Source: Brasenia schreberi (Eukaryota; Streptophyta; Magnoliopsida; Nymphaeales; Cabombaceae). From it: 64,000 bases of DNA. The position numbers and the translations under genes were made by a program. The notes below the pieces were generated by a model, which did not search any database, was not told the DNA's origin, and saw nothing but the letters and a program-made list of their open reading frames with translations. The stretch is taken from the NCBI GenBank assembly GCA_036023115.1, contig JAYKKT010000089.1, positions 12,790,501-12,854,500 of the forward strand, given 5' to 3'. Positions 50,341-62,299 of this stretch are shown here, piece by piece; positions within the stretch are counted from its first letter, which is position 1, and each line of letters starts with the position of its first letter.

Positions 50341-50694
50341 TATAATGGATTACTAAATCAATAAAATGCTTTCAATAATATCCATGGAGAATTGTATAAA
50401 GTTGAAAATAAATCAAAAGTCATAAAAATATATCAAAACATATAAAAATAGATTGAATATCACGATTGAAAATGATATAAGAGAAACACATAAAGGGAGA
50501 AAAAACACTTATGATAGAGCTCCGGCAACTCCAATGGAGGTGTAAAACGAGCGGTGATGCTCTTAGAGTGAAGAGTTGTAAGAAGGGGCATGGAATGACA
50601 AAGAAATTACAAAAGAGATAATTTTGGTTTTGTTTGAAAAAAAGTATATGTTTGATAACAAGAGTATGAATAACAATTATGTTTTTTAATGTCA

Positions 50695-51644
50695 TTTTCG
50701 ATAGACTAACTCATGTACATGCTCGTATCATTTTACATGTATTTCGCTGGTACAGATGCTGCATCATATAGATGCAGATATCAATTTGACACATTATTGA
50801 TTTGTATCACAAAATCTGCTGTTGATATTTGGTTCCGATCGTCGAGCTACATTGAGTGATTCGCAATAGATTTGAGGAGCACAAAATTGGAATTAAGGTA
50901 AAATGATGCACTCTACTAGTTGCCGCAAGCAGTTCTGAAAAAGGGCCACACTTTTCTTGGTAATCACTGCTTCAGGCATGTTTACAATAATAAGTTAATA
51001 ACATGCAGCCGACATTGGAATGGGTCCGGAAAAAGGTAACTAGAATATGTTTGTTTCTGAAACGAAAAATTGGATATGAGAAGCAACATTAGTACATGAG
51101 ATTGGAAGCCATGGTGAGATTGTTTCAGAAGACTGCAACTCTTTGGACGAAACCGGTAGCCTTGAGTTACACAACACAAAGACACGCACACACGGCATGA
51201 AGCACATCAATATGAGGATCAAGCAGATCCTTAAACAAAAGAGCCAGAATAAGGGTAATCAATTGCTTGAAGAGAGCTTATGATGAAAACTCCTGAAACA
51301 TTTCAGTATTTTATCGAAAAAATAAGCTCGGACAACAGTAACCACTAGTGAGCACAACGAACTAATTTGTTGCAGTTTGGGGAGGATGAATGCAAACAAC
51401 AGGATTGCAAAGCAACAAAAAACCTTTGCATTTTTTTTCCTATTTATTTGCATCTCAATACGACCTCAAAGTTCGCTACAATCCTTGAAATATTTAATAA
51501 CAGTGACATGGCTTTCCGCACTCTTCCAAACCAATACAAGAACAGAGGCCGCAAATTTACATGTTGAACATGCTTTCCGCCCCTCATTCAAGCAGAGAGC
51601 AATTCATATTTTAAAGACACCATCATATATATACAGAAATCGTA
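50695..51644. other. Kinase 3' flank and probable 3' UTR
   Basis: Lies directly downstream of the kinase stop codon on the minus strand. No other gene recognised. Confidence 0.35.
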
Positions 51645-52813
51645 TCAGCAGAGGGCATATTCACATTCCAGTAAGCGAGAAAGTATCTCCTCACAGCTAG
51701 GTCTCCGATCGGGTTCCATCCAACAATCTGTATCACACAAGCAAGTTAGAATAGATAGATAGATATAGATGGAGACAGCATACTCTATGTAGACACCCAT
51801 CTATGCCTAAATCCACTTGAGCTTTCCCACCGTTTGATCAACATGATCAATGGTAGAGATTTGAATTTAAAATATATTTAGTGAAACATGTGCATTAAAT
51901 ATCAAATACGAATGTAGTTTTTTCTTTGTAAATTCAAATCTCCACTATTGATCATTATCAAGTAAATGATAAAGATCTTTGAGCAGATTTGAATACGGAT
52001 GGGTGCGTCTATACCAATTTCTCTCTTTCTCTCCCTATAGATATAATATAAATAGTATATCTAACTGCAAGAAACCCATCACTATCCAATCTTCAAAATG
52101 AACAGTTGAAGTAGATAAAAACAGAGTATTAAACAAGAAAATATCATTAAAGTTAAAAGGTAAATATTATAGAGAAACAACTAGACCTACTATGTTTTAT
52201 GATTTTGAGTGTTGGGCACGTACTCATCAATATATACAAAAGATGTCCGTGACAGAAATGAAAATATTATTAGAAACCAATGGAGAGTGACACCAATAGA
52301 GGATAAAATATAAGAAAAACAATACATTGTATCAAATGTTTGTCACCCACCATGAAGGGCCTCTGCCCCACCCTACATTGTATTAAATTTGAGGAAGCAT
52401 GGTCACAGGCTTGCAACCACCATTTTGACTAGCTGTAGTGTGAAAGGAATGAAGGAACCTAGCTCAAGGTGGTGAAGGGCAATTCGAGAGGTGGTAGGCG
52501 GCAAAAGGTGGCAATGCACACTAAGTACTCACAAATCAATGTGCATCTCTCTCTATATCTAGCTATGTATGTATGTATATATATATATATATGTATATAT
52601 ATATGTATATGTACTTGGTTTGCACAAATTTGACATTGTATGCTCATGTTCCCCATTACCTTTTGGGAGCACAAGTATAATCGTCCTTATTAATTCAAGC
52701 ACCCTATTAAATTTGCAAATGATGCTCATGTGCTCAAAAAGTGATGGGGAAGCATGAGTGCACAGTCAGTAGCATGCATCAACCGGTTACTCTCTCTCTA
52801 AATCTACATATAC

Positions 52814-52851
<38 letters not shown>

Positions 52852-55800
52852 ATAAGCTAAACTGTTTCATGAAAAGAGAAAGATGAATCAGTGTGATCCA
52901 ATAAGCAAAGGGTTTTTAGGAAAGAAAACCTGTAATTAGCTTGCCCATGGGACCTTCGGGAATTTCAAGCCGCACCCCCTCATGCGCAACAGTATAAATA
53001 ACCTGGGAGGCACAATACAAGTATACAAGAGAGAACTTCATAAAGTTGGCCTTGGAAACAGAATCTACTGTATGTTCATCAGGGTGTCTGTCCAACTTGG
53101 TGGTAAACTCATGTTCACTTTTATCTGATGCAGCCGAGGGATTCAGATGCGAGATAGGGAAAAAGGGATTCGACCCCATGAGCACTATGCCCTAGCACAC
53201 GCCAGCTATGAGCATTGCCTCAAGAGGAGCAGCAGTGGATCTAGAAAAAATTCTGGGGTAAGGCAAAGTTCAGTTATCCGAAATTCAGGTGAGGCAGCCA
53301 GATATTTTATTAAAAGAAGCAGACTCCCTGCATTTTTCAGATGCCACATTTCAGGTGAAGCAGCCCCTCACCAAAAGCCATCGGTATGTCCACCACTAGG
53401 GAGTGAGAGTCCTACCAGACCTAGACTTGAGGGTTTATGCACCCAGGAATGCAACTATGTCTCACCTCCCAGGTGCAGTATCTCCAGGTAACAAGACAAG
53501 TTCATTGGAGTATGACTGGCAAATACCAGAACATTTAGATATATGAGCATCCAATTTTCTTTACAAGAGCTTAAAACAGTACGGTACTTACTTGCATTGC
53601 TGGTACGCCTTCCCATGGTCTCTTTAGGGTACACAACTCCCACATAATAACGCCAAGGCTGAAGATGTCACACTTCTCTGTAAAGGATTCGTTGCGTATG
53701 AGTTCAGGAGCCATCCATTCAGGAGTTCCAGCAGAGGAAGAATCTCTCATTGGAGAATCTGTCACTATTCTCGAAAGTCCAAAATCACATATTTTTACTG
53801 TCCAATGCTTATCCACAAGACAATTTGCACTTTTCAGATCAAACAAAGATAAGAAGTCAACCGACCTTTCACATTCACAAGAACGCACAAAAAAGAAACC
53901 ATATTATGTTCTATTACTACAGACCTAGCAGATTAGCTCAAAACAAATTAAGGAACAGGAGGAGTTAATTCATTGGAGAGTGTGTGATGCAAGAGCAGGA
54001 CAAGTTTAAAAAAGCATGTGGAAAAGCTTAAAGCAAATAACATGACCTAACAAAGCGAAGGAAAAAAAAAACAGAAATAATTTCCTTCTTTCTGAATTTT
54101 CAGAAGAAAACTAGAACAAGCCGCAAAAACTTGCCCATAGAAAGATAAAGGCTGAAAAAAAAGGATGTCTGATTTCTGCACCTGGCCAAGTAACTTGTAG
54201 AACTTCCAAAGTCAAAGAAGCTGATTATCTTTTCAAGCATAATCAAATAAATTGAAACTAACCTAACACAAGGTTGTTATTGTTGAGGCTATCTTGAAGT
54301 CCCTTATCAAGCATAATGTGCAAAAATTAAAGTTTTCGACACTTGAACAAGAGTAGGATAGTTGATTGGAGACTGCATGGGGAAGGAGCATGGACAGAGG
54401 AAGTCTTGGCCTGCCTGTGTAACAATATAAATAACAAAAACCTATTGATAGAACGATCCTGTGAAAAAGGCCAATAGGATACCTGTAACATCACTCATAA
54501 GCTATGTCACATGGATGCATCTTATAGGTGTGTTGCACTCGTTTTGGATACTTTGACATACTTTTCCCATGTTCAACTCAGCACTAACTAATTACTTTTT
54601 TTAACTAAAAATTATAACTTAAAAGTCTAGTTCTATGTCACGGGGACATTTCATGGAACATAGACAGGTTACTATTTTAGCAGTGAATAATAATTTAAAT
54701 GAGTTTTACTTTTACATGAAGGAGATATTAATAATTATTATATAATTCATACTTATATATTGCATTGTCCCATCCGTGACTTTTGAAATCGGAGTATCCC
54801 GCATTCACACTTCTCCCCCACACCCACACCCCAACGGATTAGCAAGCCAGCAACCACAAAATTTTGAAATTTCAGATGTAATCATGTTTTATACACTAAA
54901 CTCATTCCTGCACTTTTGGATCTATAGAGAAATATATTTGGTGATTAGCCCCGAGCCCTCATCTTCTTTGTCAAACGGAATGCTAACTTTGTCATAACTA
55001 TGCTCATTGGCAACGTCCAACAAACAAAGACTGTCAACTCCAGGTAATGGCAAATGAACAGTTCAAGAAACAAAAGTGACATGCAACAATGAGATGGACC
55101 AACCTGCATATATCACGCAGCATCTTCAGCCGTCTGCGCCAGCTAAGCTTTTTCTTCTGACCACTCATGTGAATCAAGTAATACAATGAACCCATTTCCA
55201 TATACTCTGTAACCATGGACAGATGTGGAGGTCTTGTGCATGCACCAAGAAATAGTATGACTGGAAAAGAAATAAGAAATTTTCAAGATAAGGGCTTAAA
55301 TAGTGCAATGACTAGAACCAATTCTATCTCCTTCGGAGTCAACATGTTTAGGAGATCAACAAGAAGAATACAAAAATCTATGTTATTAATAGCGGTTAGT
55401 GGGGACAGGACTATCAGTGGTAGTGGAGACATATCCGGCACATATTGATTTAGCAGTACGTCACTGCTAGGCGAAAAATAAAAATGGAAAAAATATATTA
55501 ACCCTAAAAACAATAAAGAAACATGTATCCCTTAAATTTATAAATGTGAGTCCCTGTAAACAACAAAATCTAGAAAACACTTAACTATTATACATAGTTA
55601 TAAAATTTAAAGCAGCATTAGTTTTATATATGAACTAATAAAGTCATGAATGATTCGATAAAGAGATAAATGCATTTTGTATACGAGAAATAAGATATGT
55701 AAATTAAGTAAATATGGAAAAGCGAAAGAGAATGAGAGTGAAAAAGAGGTCGAAGAAAAAAGGCAAAATGAGAAGAAAAGGAAGTGCACATATACGAAAA

Positions 55801-58800
55801 ATAAAAAGAGAAAAAGAAGAAAATTAAGTAAGAAGAGAAAGAATAAGGGAAGAAGAAAGGGGCAAAAAGAGGGGGTGGGGTGGGAGAAAGCAACAGAAGT
55901 AAGAAAACAGAAACCGAAAGAAAAAGAAGAAAAAAGCACTAGAAATTTGCCACTAGCGAACACCACAAAATGGTGAATGCTATTAGAAATGATGGCCCCA
56001 TATAGAACGGTGGGGATATATAAGTCAATGTATGGTCTATCAATAACACAGACATAGACATAGACATTAGTAGTACAAATAGAGCTACTATGTAATCTTT
56101 TATGGTGTCTATCTTGCAGAAAACATTAGTAAAAATAGAGCTACAATGTAATTATTTATGGTAAGAAGCAATGAAAGCAAATAAAAAGTTTATCTTGCAA
56201 AAAACATTAAAGCTACTAAAAGACATGCAACAGCAGAAATAGGATCACCATTTGGATGTCGCAGGCGGCTGCAGAGCAACAAAAGGAACATGTCAGTGTG
56301 AAAATGGAAGAGATAAGGAAAGAAAGAGTCCTCAACCATGTCCAAGAAATTTGCACCTGAGAAGTGATATTTCATTGCAAAAGTCCTCCATGTTCTCTGT
56401 AGTCAAATCTTGCTCGAGAAAAACTTTAATTGCAACATCAGTTCCATTCCAAATTCCACGGAAAACTTCTCCGAAAAAACCTGCGGCTTAAAAGTTTCTC
56501 ATGCAAATCAAACACAATGCAGACAACCTATGCAACCAAGGAAAAATAGAATGAGAATGCAGAACTCATTTTGATTAGTTGATAAAGACAGCTATTATTC
56601 TCCTCAATGTCATTTGTAGATTCATGTGGTGCATAGAAAATATGAGCAAAATGAAACTTTCAACCTCATAGAACTCAGGGACTGCATGTGACTCATCTGC
56701 AAAAATAAGAACTTATTGCGGACATACATTTAGCTGCTTCAGACATCAAGCATAGTCACCTGATCTTTCACGTAATTTCTCAAATATCAGCTTCCTATGC
56801 TGCCTTTTTATACACTTAACTCCATTAAATGGCACATTTCATCCTTTTCCGTTGTTAAAACCTAACAATGTCTCTGCTAGATAGTTCTGCTTCTACCTTT
56901 CTAGATAAACATAAAGAAGAAAAAGTATTTTAGAAAGGAAAAGCAACCAGGCAATTAGCTCCTAGAAAAGTAGGAATCTACTAGAAAAGTTTGACGTGTA
57001 ATGCTGTTAAACAGAAAATTGCAAGGAGTTGTGCAGACAAAAGTAACCATTCCACAAAAGCAAGAAAAAGGTTTGAGATTCTACAGGACCGTTATTAACA
57101 TCAACTTGAATTTGTTTCTCTGAAGGCCGTTATAAGAAAGCTAAGTTAACCTTGTGCCTAATACTAATACTGCATGTGATGTTGTTGTATCCTTTCTATC
57201 TACAAATTGCTTCCTGATTCTAGGTTCTTCCACAAATACACAAATAAATAAATATGGAGAGAGAGGGCTATAGATATAAATACAAATAGATAGTTAGAGA
57301 GAGTGAGAGGTGTATGCTTAGTTCCTTTTTGATTCCCTCATCATCTGGATATGTGCCCACATTAAACATCGCTGACCTCCTGGCAACTTGACACAGAGTC
57401 ATTGTATTCTAGGACCGATTTTGATTTATACCACATTCAGGTTACTCATTAGAAATCGGTTTAGCACCAAGTTTTAATACGGCATGTGCTTCAAACCGCA
57501 AGGAGATCTGAGAATAGGTCAATGTAGTTAAACGCTTAAAGAGTATCTCTCGGTATTTCCATATATTTGCAGATGCATAGAAAAATTAGCAGATCCTATC
57601 ATGAGATTCTAACTGAAAGGGAACATCTTTCTCAAAAACACACCAGCATTAGGATGACTTTGATTCAGGCCCTGGCATTTCAAGATGTAAACACAACAGT
57701 GTCATACCTATTCCAACACGTGTGCCAATAGTCAATTCTGAGAAATCAATATTCCATTCTTGGAAAGGCAACAAGGGCTTGCTGAGGAAAGATGAAGACT
57801 GCAATACTTTGTTCCATGTGGACACCATATCAAATTCAGAGGCCAATCGTCTCTCTAAACCTTGACTTCTATTGAACCCATGAGGAGATGAAGGTAATGA
57901 GAGAGCCTTTTGTGACGAACTTATTTGACTCCTAGAGAAAGCAACACCTTCTCCAGATACAGAGTCATGGCTGTCCACATGAAAGTTTGCTCCCTGGACA
58001 AGAAACTGGTCAGGAACACATGATTGAACAAGTAAAACGATAATAGAGCAAGCTAAGAGGAAGAAAAAATAAATCAGCATGAAGTGACTGCTGCACTTAG
58101 GAACAAAGTTCATGGGGCTTTCCTGAGTGCTGTGCTTAAAAATAAAACCATGGCAGCAAACAAGGGAAAGATAAACCAGTTTCACCAACACATTCCCTTC
58201 TATGTAATTCAAGTATAGAGTGCCATTTGACTTGGAAGAAAACAAGACCATATATCAGTGTAACAAGAAAGACCAAGGAGAATTCCCTTCAGATGAAAGG
58301 CCTTTTGTTATAAAAACAATGCTTGCTTAGGGATCGAACTCCTGATGTCTTGTAAGGAGCCAACGTACTAGCCAGTGCACCACGGTGTTTTTGGTTTTAA
58401 ATCCTCATGAAGTAGGAAGGAGAAAGGACCATAACGATAGAGATAAAAAAAAAACATGCACCAGAAGGAAAAGAATAAAATATCACCACAAAAGACACCA
58501 CACATAAGCCTAGAGTGTTCCATATAAGAAAAGCAGCTGTTTCTGGAGGCATTCAGACAGATATGAAATCTGGAAACACAAACGAGTTGCAACCAGCCAT
58601 GGTTACTACATATATGTACAGTTTCGTAGGACCTTGGCAAAAGTACGTTTGTGGAAAGGGCATCACAAAACCTGAAGCATGTCCAGAGAACATCAACACA
58701 AGATGCATCATTGTTCAGAAAGTGCAGAAGATAATAGTCACATACACTTCTCGGTCGATCAGAGATGCCCTCTCGATCTGCAGAATGCTCTGATTCTTCA

Positions 58801-60308
58801 TCTGCATGTTCCTTTAAAAGACGATTTTGCTTGAGAGTTTCATTCATTGCTCGTACAGCCCTAAACAATAACTCCTTCAGTACGTGTGGAACTTCCACTC
58901 CGAAAGAAACAAAAAGTATGAGGGAAAATACATGACAGCTATGCACTTTATGACAGGTGCTACAAGGTATACCGTTCACTCTATCCAGACTATAAGGCAT
59001 CATGGACATCGAAGAGCAGAGTTGCTTACTTGTTTGCTTCCATTCTTAGAAGCGGTGACATATTGGGCAATATTTTCACTTTTATCCATGTAGGCTTTAG
59101 GATGTTGAAATTTATGACACTGACCACCAAAACCAAAACCAAGCCTTTTTCACACATTAGGTGGGGTCAGCTAAATGGATTCATACCACCAATCTATGAC
59201 ACTAATTAACACACATTCTAAAACTTTCCTGCTCTCATTACATCTTCTACACCCACCAGATTAAGTTTATATTGAAAAATAACAAGAATTTTTTCATTTG
59301 CTTTCAATGACTACTAGTAAGCCATCCCCATCCATCCTCAAGTGCTCAAATTAATTTCCAGAAATGTGTGGAGCTAGAGCAAGGCGATTGAAGGGCAAGA
59401 GTTGTAAGAGAAGATGATGATTGATGAATAGGGGCATGTATCGGTATGTTGCAGCTAATCGGTTTGGGCTCTATGGCTGAACTCTATGTTTGGGCACAAG
59501 GTCGATATATATTACACATCATATACACACACATGTACGTACGTACGTACGTATGTATGTATGTATGTATGTATGTATGCACGTGTTTGGTCGGTAGGTT
59601 AGGTTAATTTTCAATTTTGAGCTTCAAAAGCCAAACCGAGTTAACCATTTTTTTTTGGATTTCAAAAGCAAATTGAACCAAAATGAAAACTTAAGTTGGT
59701 TCGGTTAATCAGTTTTGACCAAATTGTGCTAACCCCTATTGATGAGGAACCACGGTATCCAATCATTTATTTTCATAAAGTACTGCAAGCTTTATAACCA
59801 TAAGAGTTCCAGTCAAATAAGTATTTTCCAAAACAAATGAACCCATCCTTCTGTTACAAATGCATGCAGATGCACATATACACACTGGGGCCTCTCCCCA
59901 ACCCCATAACTTACAATGCGTGTGTATACCCAACAATGGTTGTCTGACTATACACAAACAATTGATCCTAAATTTCATTCAACCCCAAAAGGAAAGGAAC
60001 GTGCCCTTCCAGGCCCATCCTTGAAGAGTCAGTAGACTCAGTACACCTGTTAAACATCTTGCTCAATTCTATCCTGACAATGTAAGTGTGGAAATACCAT
60101 GGCCTGGTCTGTAAACAAACGATGAAAAACTAGAAGGCAAAGTAACAAAATATGGGGAAAACAGACTACGAGGAAAGGACAAACTACTATAGATACCAAA
60201 ATATAAATTGCAGAAAACAACCTAACAATGTCATCACTGATCTCTGGGGTGATGCTATTACTTCTTCGGCGTATTCTGCGAGGCTCGGATGACGAGGCAC
60301 CATCAGAT
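51645..60308 (-). CDS. Raf-like MAPKKK (CTR1/EDR1-related), partial gene model
   Basis: Minus-strand exons with matching phases: 60222-60308 (SDGASSSEP... TPEISDDIV), 58746-58860 (AVRAMNETLKQNRLL), 57708-57993 (ends ELTIGTRVGIG), 56357-56480 (FFGEVFRGIWNGTDVAIK and the alpha-C NMEDFCNEISLL), a 20-bp micro-exon 56249-56268 (SRLRHPN), 55104-55260 (ILFLGACTRPPHL, MVTEYMEMGSLYYLIH, ends LRDIC), 53592-53829 (ANCLVDKHWTVKICDFGLSR, SSSAGTPEWMAPELI), 52930-53002 (VIYTVAHEGVRLEIPEG) and 51645-51727 (DCWMEPDRRPSCEEILSRLL, ECEYALC stop). Gly loop, VAIK lysine, DFG and APE are intact. The segment expected between DIC and DLKSANC, with the HR of HRD, was not found; exon 53592 may instead start at 53865, reading RSVDFLSLFDLKS. 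N-terminal exons are missing; 60728-60793 (STPSSPYRSMGIACISPGQ) may be one but its phase does not join directly. Family members act in MAPK-type, ethylene or stress signalling; the specific role is unknown. Confidence 0.8.
52110..52330 (+). mobile_element. RTE LINE fragment in kinase intron
   Basis: One frame gives KISLKLKGKYYRETTRPTMF then FECWARTHQYIQKMSVTEMK, matching the RTE post-RT region (compare KISLKLKGKYYKASIRHAMS of the copy at 7245-8121). It lies antisense in the last intron of the kinase gene. Confidence 0.75.
52569..52850. repeat. (TATG)n, (TA)n and (TG)n microsatellites
   Basis: Two blocks, 52569-52612 and 52808-52852, in the last kinase intron. Confidence 0.85.
55680..55940. 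repeat. 260-bp purine-rich tract in kinase intron
   Basis: The plus strand is overwhelmingly A and G from about 55690 to 55935, with only scattered pyrimidines, including a G-rich patch (GGGGGTGGGGTGGG) at about 55869. On the transcribed sense strand this is a long polypyrimidine stretch between exons 56249-56268 and 55104-55260. Lys/Glu-rich and Phe/Ser-rich frames here are compositional artefacts. Confidence 0.85.
58325..58395 (-). mobile_element. tRNA-derived SINE head in kinase intron
   Basis: The minus strand reads GTGGTGCACTGGCTAGTACG (A-box TGGCTAGTACGTTGG) and about 30 bp later AGGAGTTCGATCCCT (B-box). The anticodon-arm region is present as TCCTTACAAGACATC, but pairing of the acceptor stem is poor, so a SINE or tRNA pseudogene is more likely than a tRNA gene. 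It is in the sense orientation of the host gene. Confidence 0.5.
59122..59194 (-). mobile_element. RTE 3'-end stub with target duplication, kinase intron
   Basis: The minus strand reads GGATTCATTTAGCTGACCCC-type sequence (observed ATCCATTTAGCTGACCCC), CACCTAATGTG, AAAAAGGCTTGG and a TTTTGG tail, the RTE 3' end with a variant tail. TATGACACT flanks it at 59113-59121 and 59195-59203. Confidence 0.75.
59528..59582. repeat. (ACGT)n(ATGT)n microsatellite
   Basis: ACGTACGTACGTACGT passes into ATGTATGTATGT repeats; the first part is self-complementary. It sits in the kinase intron between exons 60222-60308 and 58746-58860. Confidence 0.85.
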
Positions 60309-61271
60309 CTGTCAAATTGTTGAAGCAAAAAGAAAAGTCAACTACCTTGTAAAGACGGCAAACCAATTAATAAATTCATTTAAATAATTACAATCAGGAG
60401 AGGAGTAGCAGATTTTTCCTTCTGTTTACCCTACAACAACACTGAGCCCACCTCACAATAGCTTGCTCCTAATGCAAGCTACATATTTTCAAGATGGAGA
60501 AAACCATTCTCCTCCTATCATCCCAACTGCCCTCTTGGAGTAGCGTAACAAGGGTTTAAAACACAACTGGATGGGAACAAGAAGGGCACTTAAGCAGCCA
60601 AAGTCACCAAAGGAAATAACAAGGAAATTTATCATATGTAGTACAACCACCGTAAGGAGGAATGAAGCTTTCTTCATAGCATCAAATATGCATGTTCGTC
60701 ATCAAATTTTAGTATGAGCATTTTTACCTTGGCCAGGTGAAATACAAGCAATACCCATTGAACGGTAAGGACTACTAGGCGTGCTACTTTTCTCCACAGA
60801 GGTGGTTTATTTTCCTATCTCTGATTTTATATTGACCTTCGCTTCTACACCTTTCTCATTTCTCATCTTTTCATCAAACAATATAGCATAGACCTCTTCA
60901 AGCTCTTCAACAGAATTCAAGCGGACTTAGCAGTATTCATAGTCAAGAATAAGCAAATATGTAACAATTGATAATTAAATATAAGAAAAATACAATGAAT
61001 GTCAATTCAATACATTTCATGAACATGAATCAATTATTAGAAATAAATAATAAACACAATTCAAGGCCAATTTAAGATACATAATGTATCACCCTGAAAG
61101 TATTTGCAAACATTTTCTGAAAATTTTGTTGAATAAATTGGAAACAAAACTTAAATAACTCAAGAAAAAACACATAAAAGGAACTTATATCTTGGATGAC
61201 ATAAGGTTTTGGGATTTGAAGATAAAGTATTAAAATGTCTTCATACAATTCTTATCATTAAGCCAAATGCA
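60309..61271. other. 5' region of kinase locus, model incomplete
   Basis: Probably intron and missing N-terminal exons. The stretch 60793-60728 on the minus strand is open, with a good donor (CCAAG|GTAAAA), and encodes a Ser/Pro-rich peptide (KSSTPSSPYRSMG...). It is the only exon candidate seen, and its phase requires another small exon before 60308. Confidence 0.3.
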
Positions 61272-61280
61272 TTAAAATTA

Positions 61281-61905
61281 GGGAAAACGTCACACAACTA
61301 TCCTGTGATTTGCAAGTTCAGCAATTTAGTCCATGTGGTTCAAAATATGCTTTGTGGTACCTTATGCTTTCGTCCATCTATCACGTTAATCCAAATTGGT
61401 CATGTGTAATGCTTGATGTCACTTGTTACATCAATCACCAAGGCAACTTATATTAATTGATTAAGTAGCCACATCATCAGCTTCAAGCCTTCACCTACCA
61501 CATTAGATATTAATGAATACCAAATATTCTTTAATATTATTAATTATTGTATTTTAAAAGCACTTAATTTATATTAAGTTTTAATTTAATATTTACTATT
61601 AAATTAGTTAATTAGCATTCACTAAATATTAGTTAGTAATTTATTAAATATTATTTTCATATTTAATGTTAATTTAGTATCAGTTTTTCTACTCTTACCT
61701 AATATCAATGAATATTAGATATTAAATCTAGCATTACTATTCATTATATGTTAAATTTAATAGTAATAAATTATATGAAATTGTAATTTAATATTAAATT
61801 AATATTCATCGATGAAAACCACACAATAACCCAAAGAACTTTTCAAAGTAGAAGAACCAAATAGATGAACTCGTAAACCACAAGGTACTTTTGTGAAATT
61901 TTTCC
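61281..61905. mobile_element. 625-bp Mutator-type MITE
   Basis: The left end GGGAAAACGTCACACAACTA then TCCTGTGATTTGCAAGTTCA is mirrored by the reverse-complemented right end GGAAAAATTTCACAAAAGTA then CCTTGTGGTTTACGAGTTCA, inverted repeats of about 50 bp. A perfect 9-bp duplication TTAAAATTA flanks it (61272-61280 and 61906-61914), the length typical of Mutator. The AT-rich interior has no coding capacity. Confidence 0.85.
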
Positions 61906-62299
61906 TTAAAATTATAGGCATCTAAATCAACAATGCCGTGTCATCTTTCAAAATTTTGACTTGAACATAAGAGTTGAATTTTTAAACTTTAGAGCTTAAA
62001 TTTTAGTGATTTTAACTGAATTCAAAGAAGTTTACAAAGATAAATGATTTATTAAGAAAGAGATCTAAATGGACATATAAATAAAGAGGTATTAGAATAT
62101 CAATTGGATTCATGGAAAATATGGCTTTGTAGATTTAAATGAGAAAGGTGAGGAAATTGTAGATTTTGCTATAACATAATCTCCTCATAACCAGTACAAA
62201 TTTCAAAAAGTGAAATGAATATTTAATTATTCATAAGAGTGACTATTTGCAAAGATAAATTGATTATTTCGCTTGTAGGAAAAAGTTAGATCGTGTTGT

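Larger units (their letters stand above)
47217..50690. mobile_element. Second Mutator-like element with PMD and transposase
   Basis: The left end region GTGTTATTATTCATACACC (47221) resembles the reverse complement of the right region ATTGTTATTCATACTCTTG (about 50680), and both run into CAAA/TTTTTTTC-rich sequence, a candidate pair of terminal inverted repeats. Inside are a PMD remnant on the plus strand and a transposase remnant on the minus strand, the same convergent order as at 5.9-11.3 kb. Exact ends and target duplication were not resolved. Confidence 0.5.

Noticed and set aside
54284..54330. IRDFK on the minus strand as the missing HRD exon
   Set aside because: No histidine, no donor after it, and no similarity to the expected flanking residues; taken as chance.
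55607..55976. Lys/Glu-rich and Phe-rich frames of about 100 codons
   Set aside because: Product of the purine-rich tract lying in a kinase intron.
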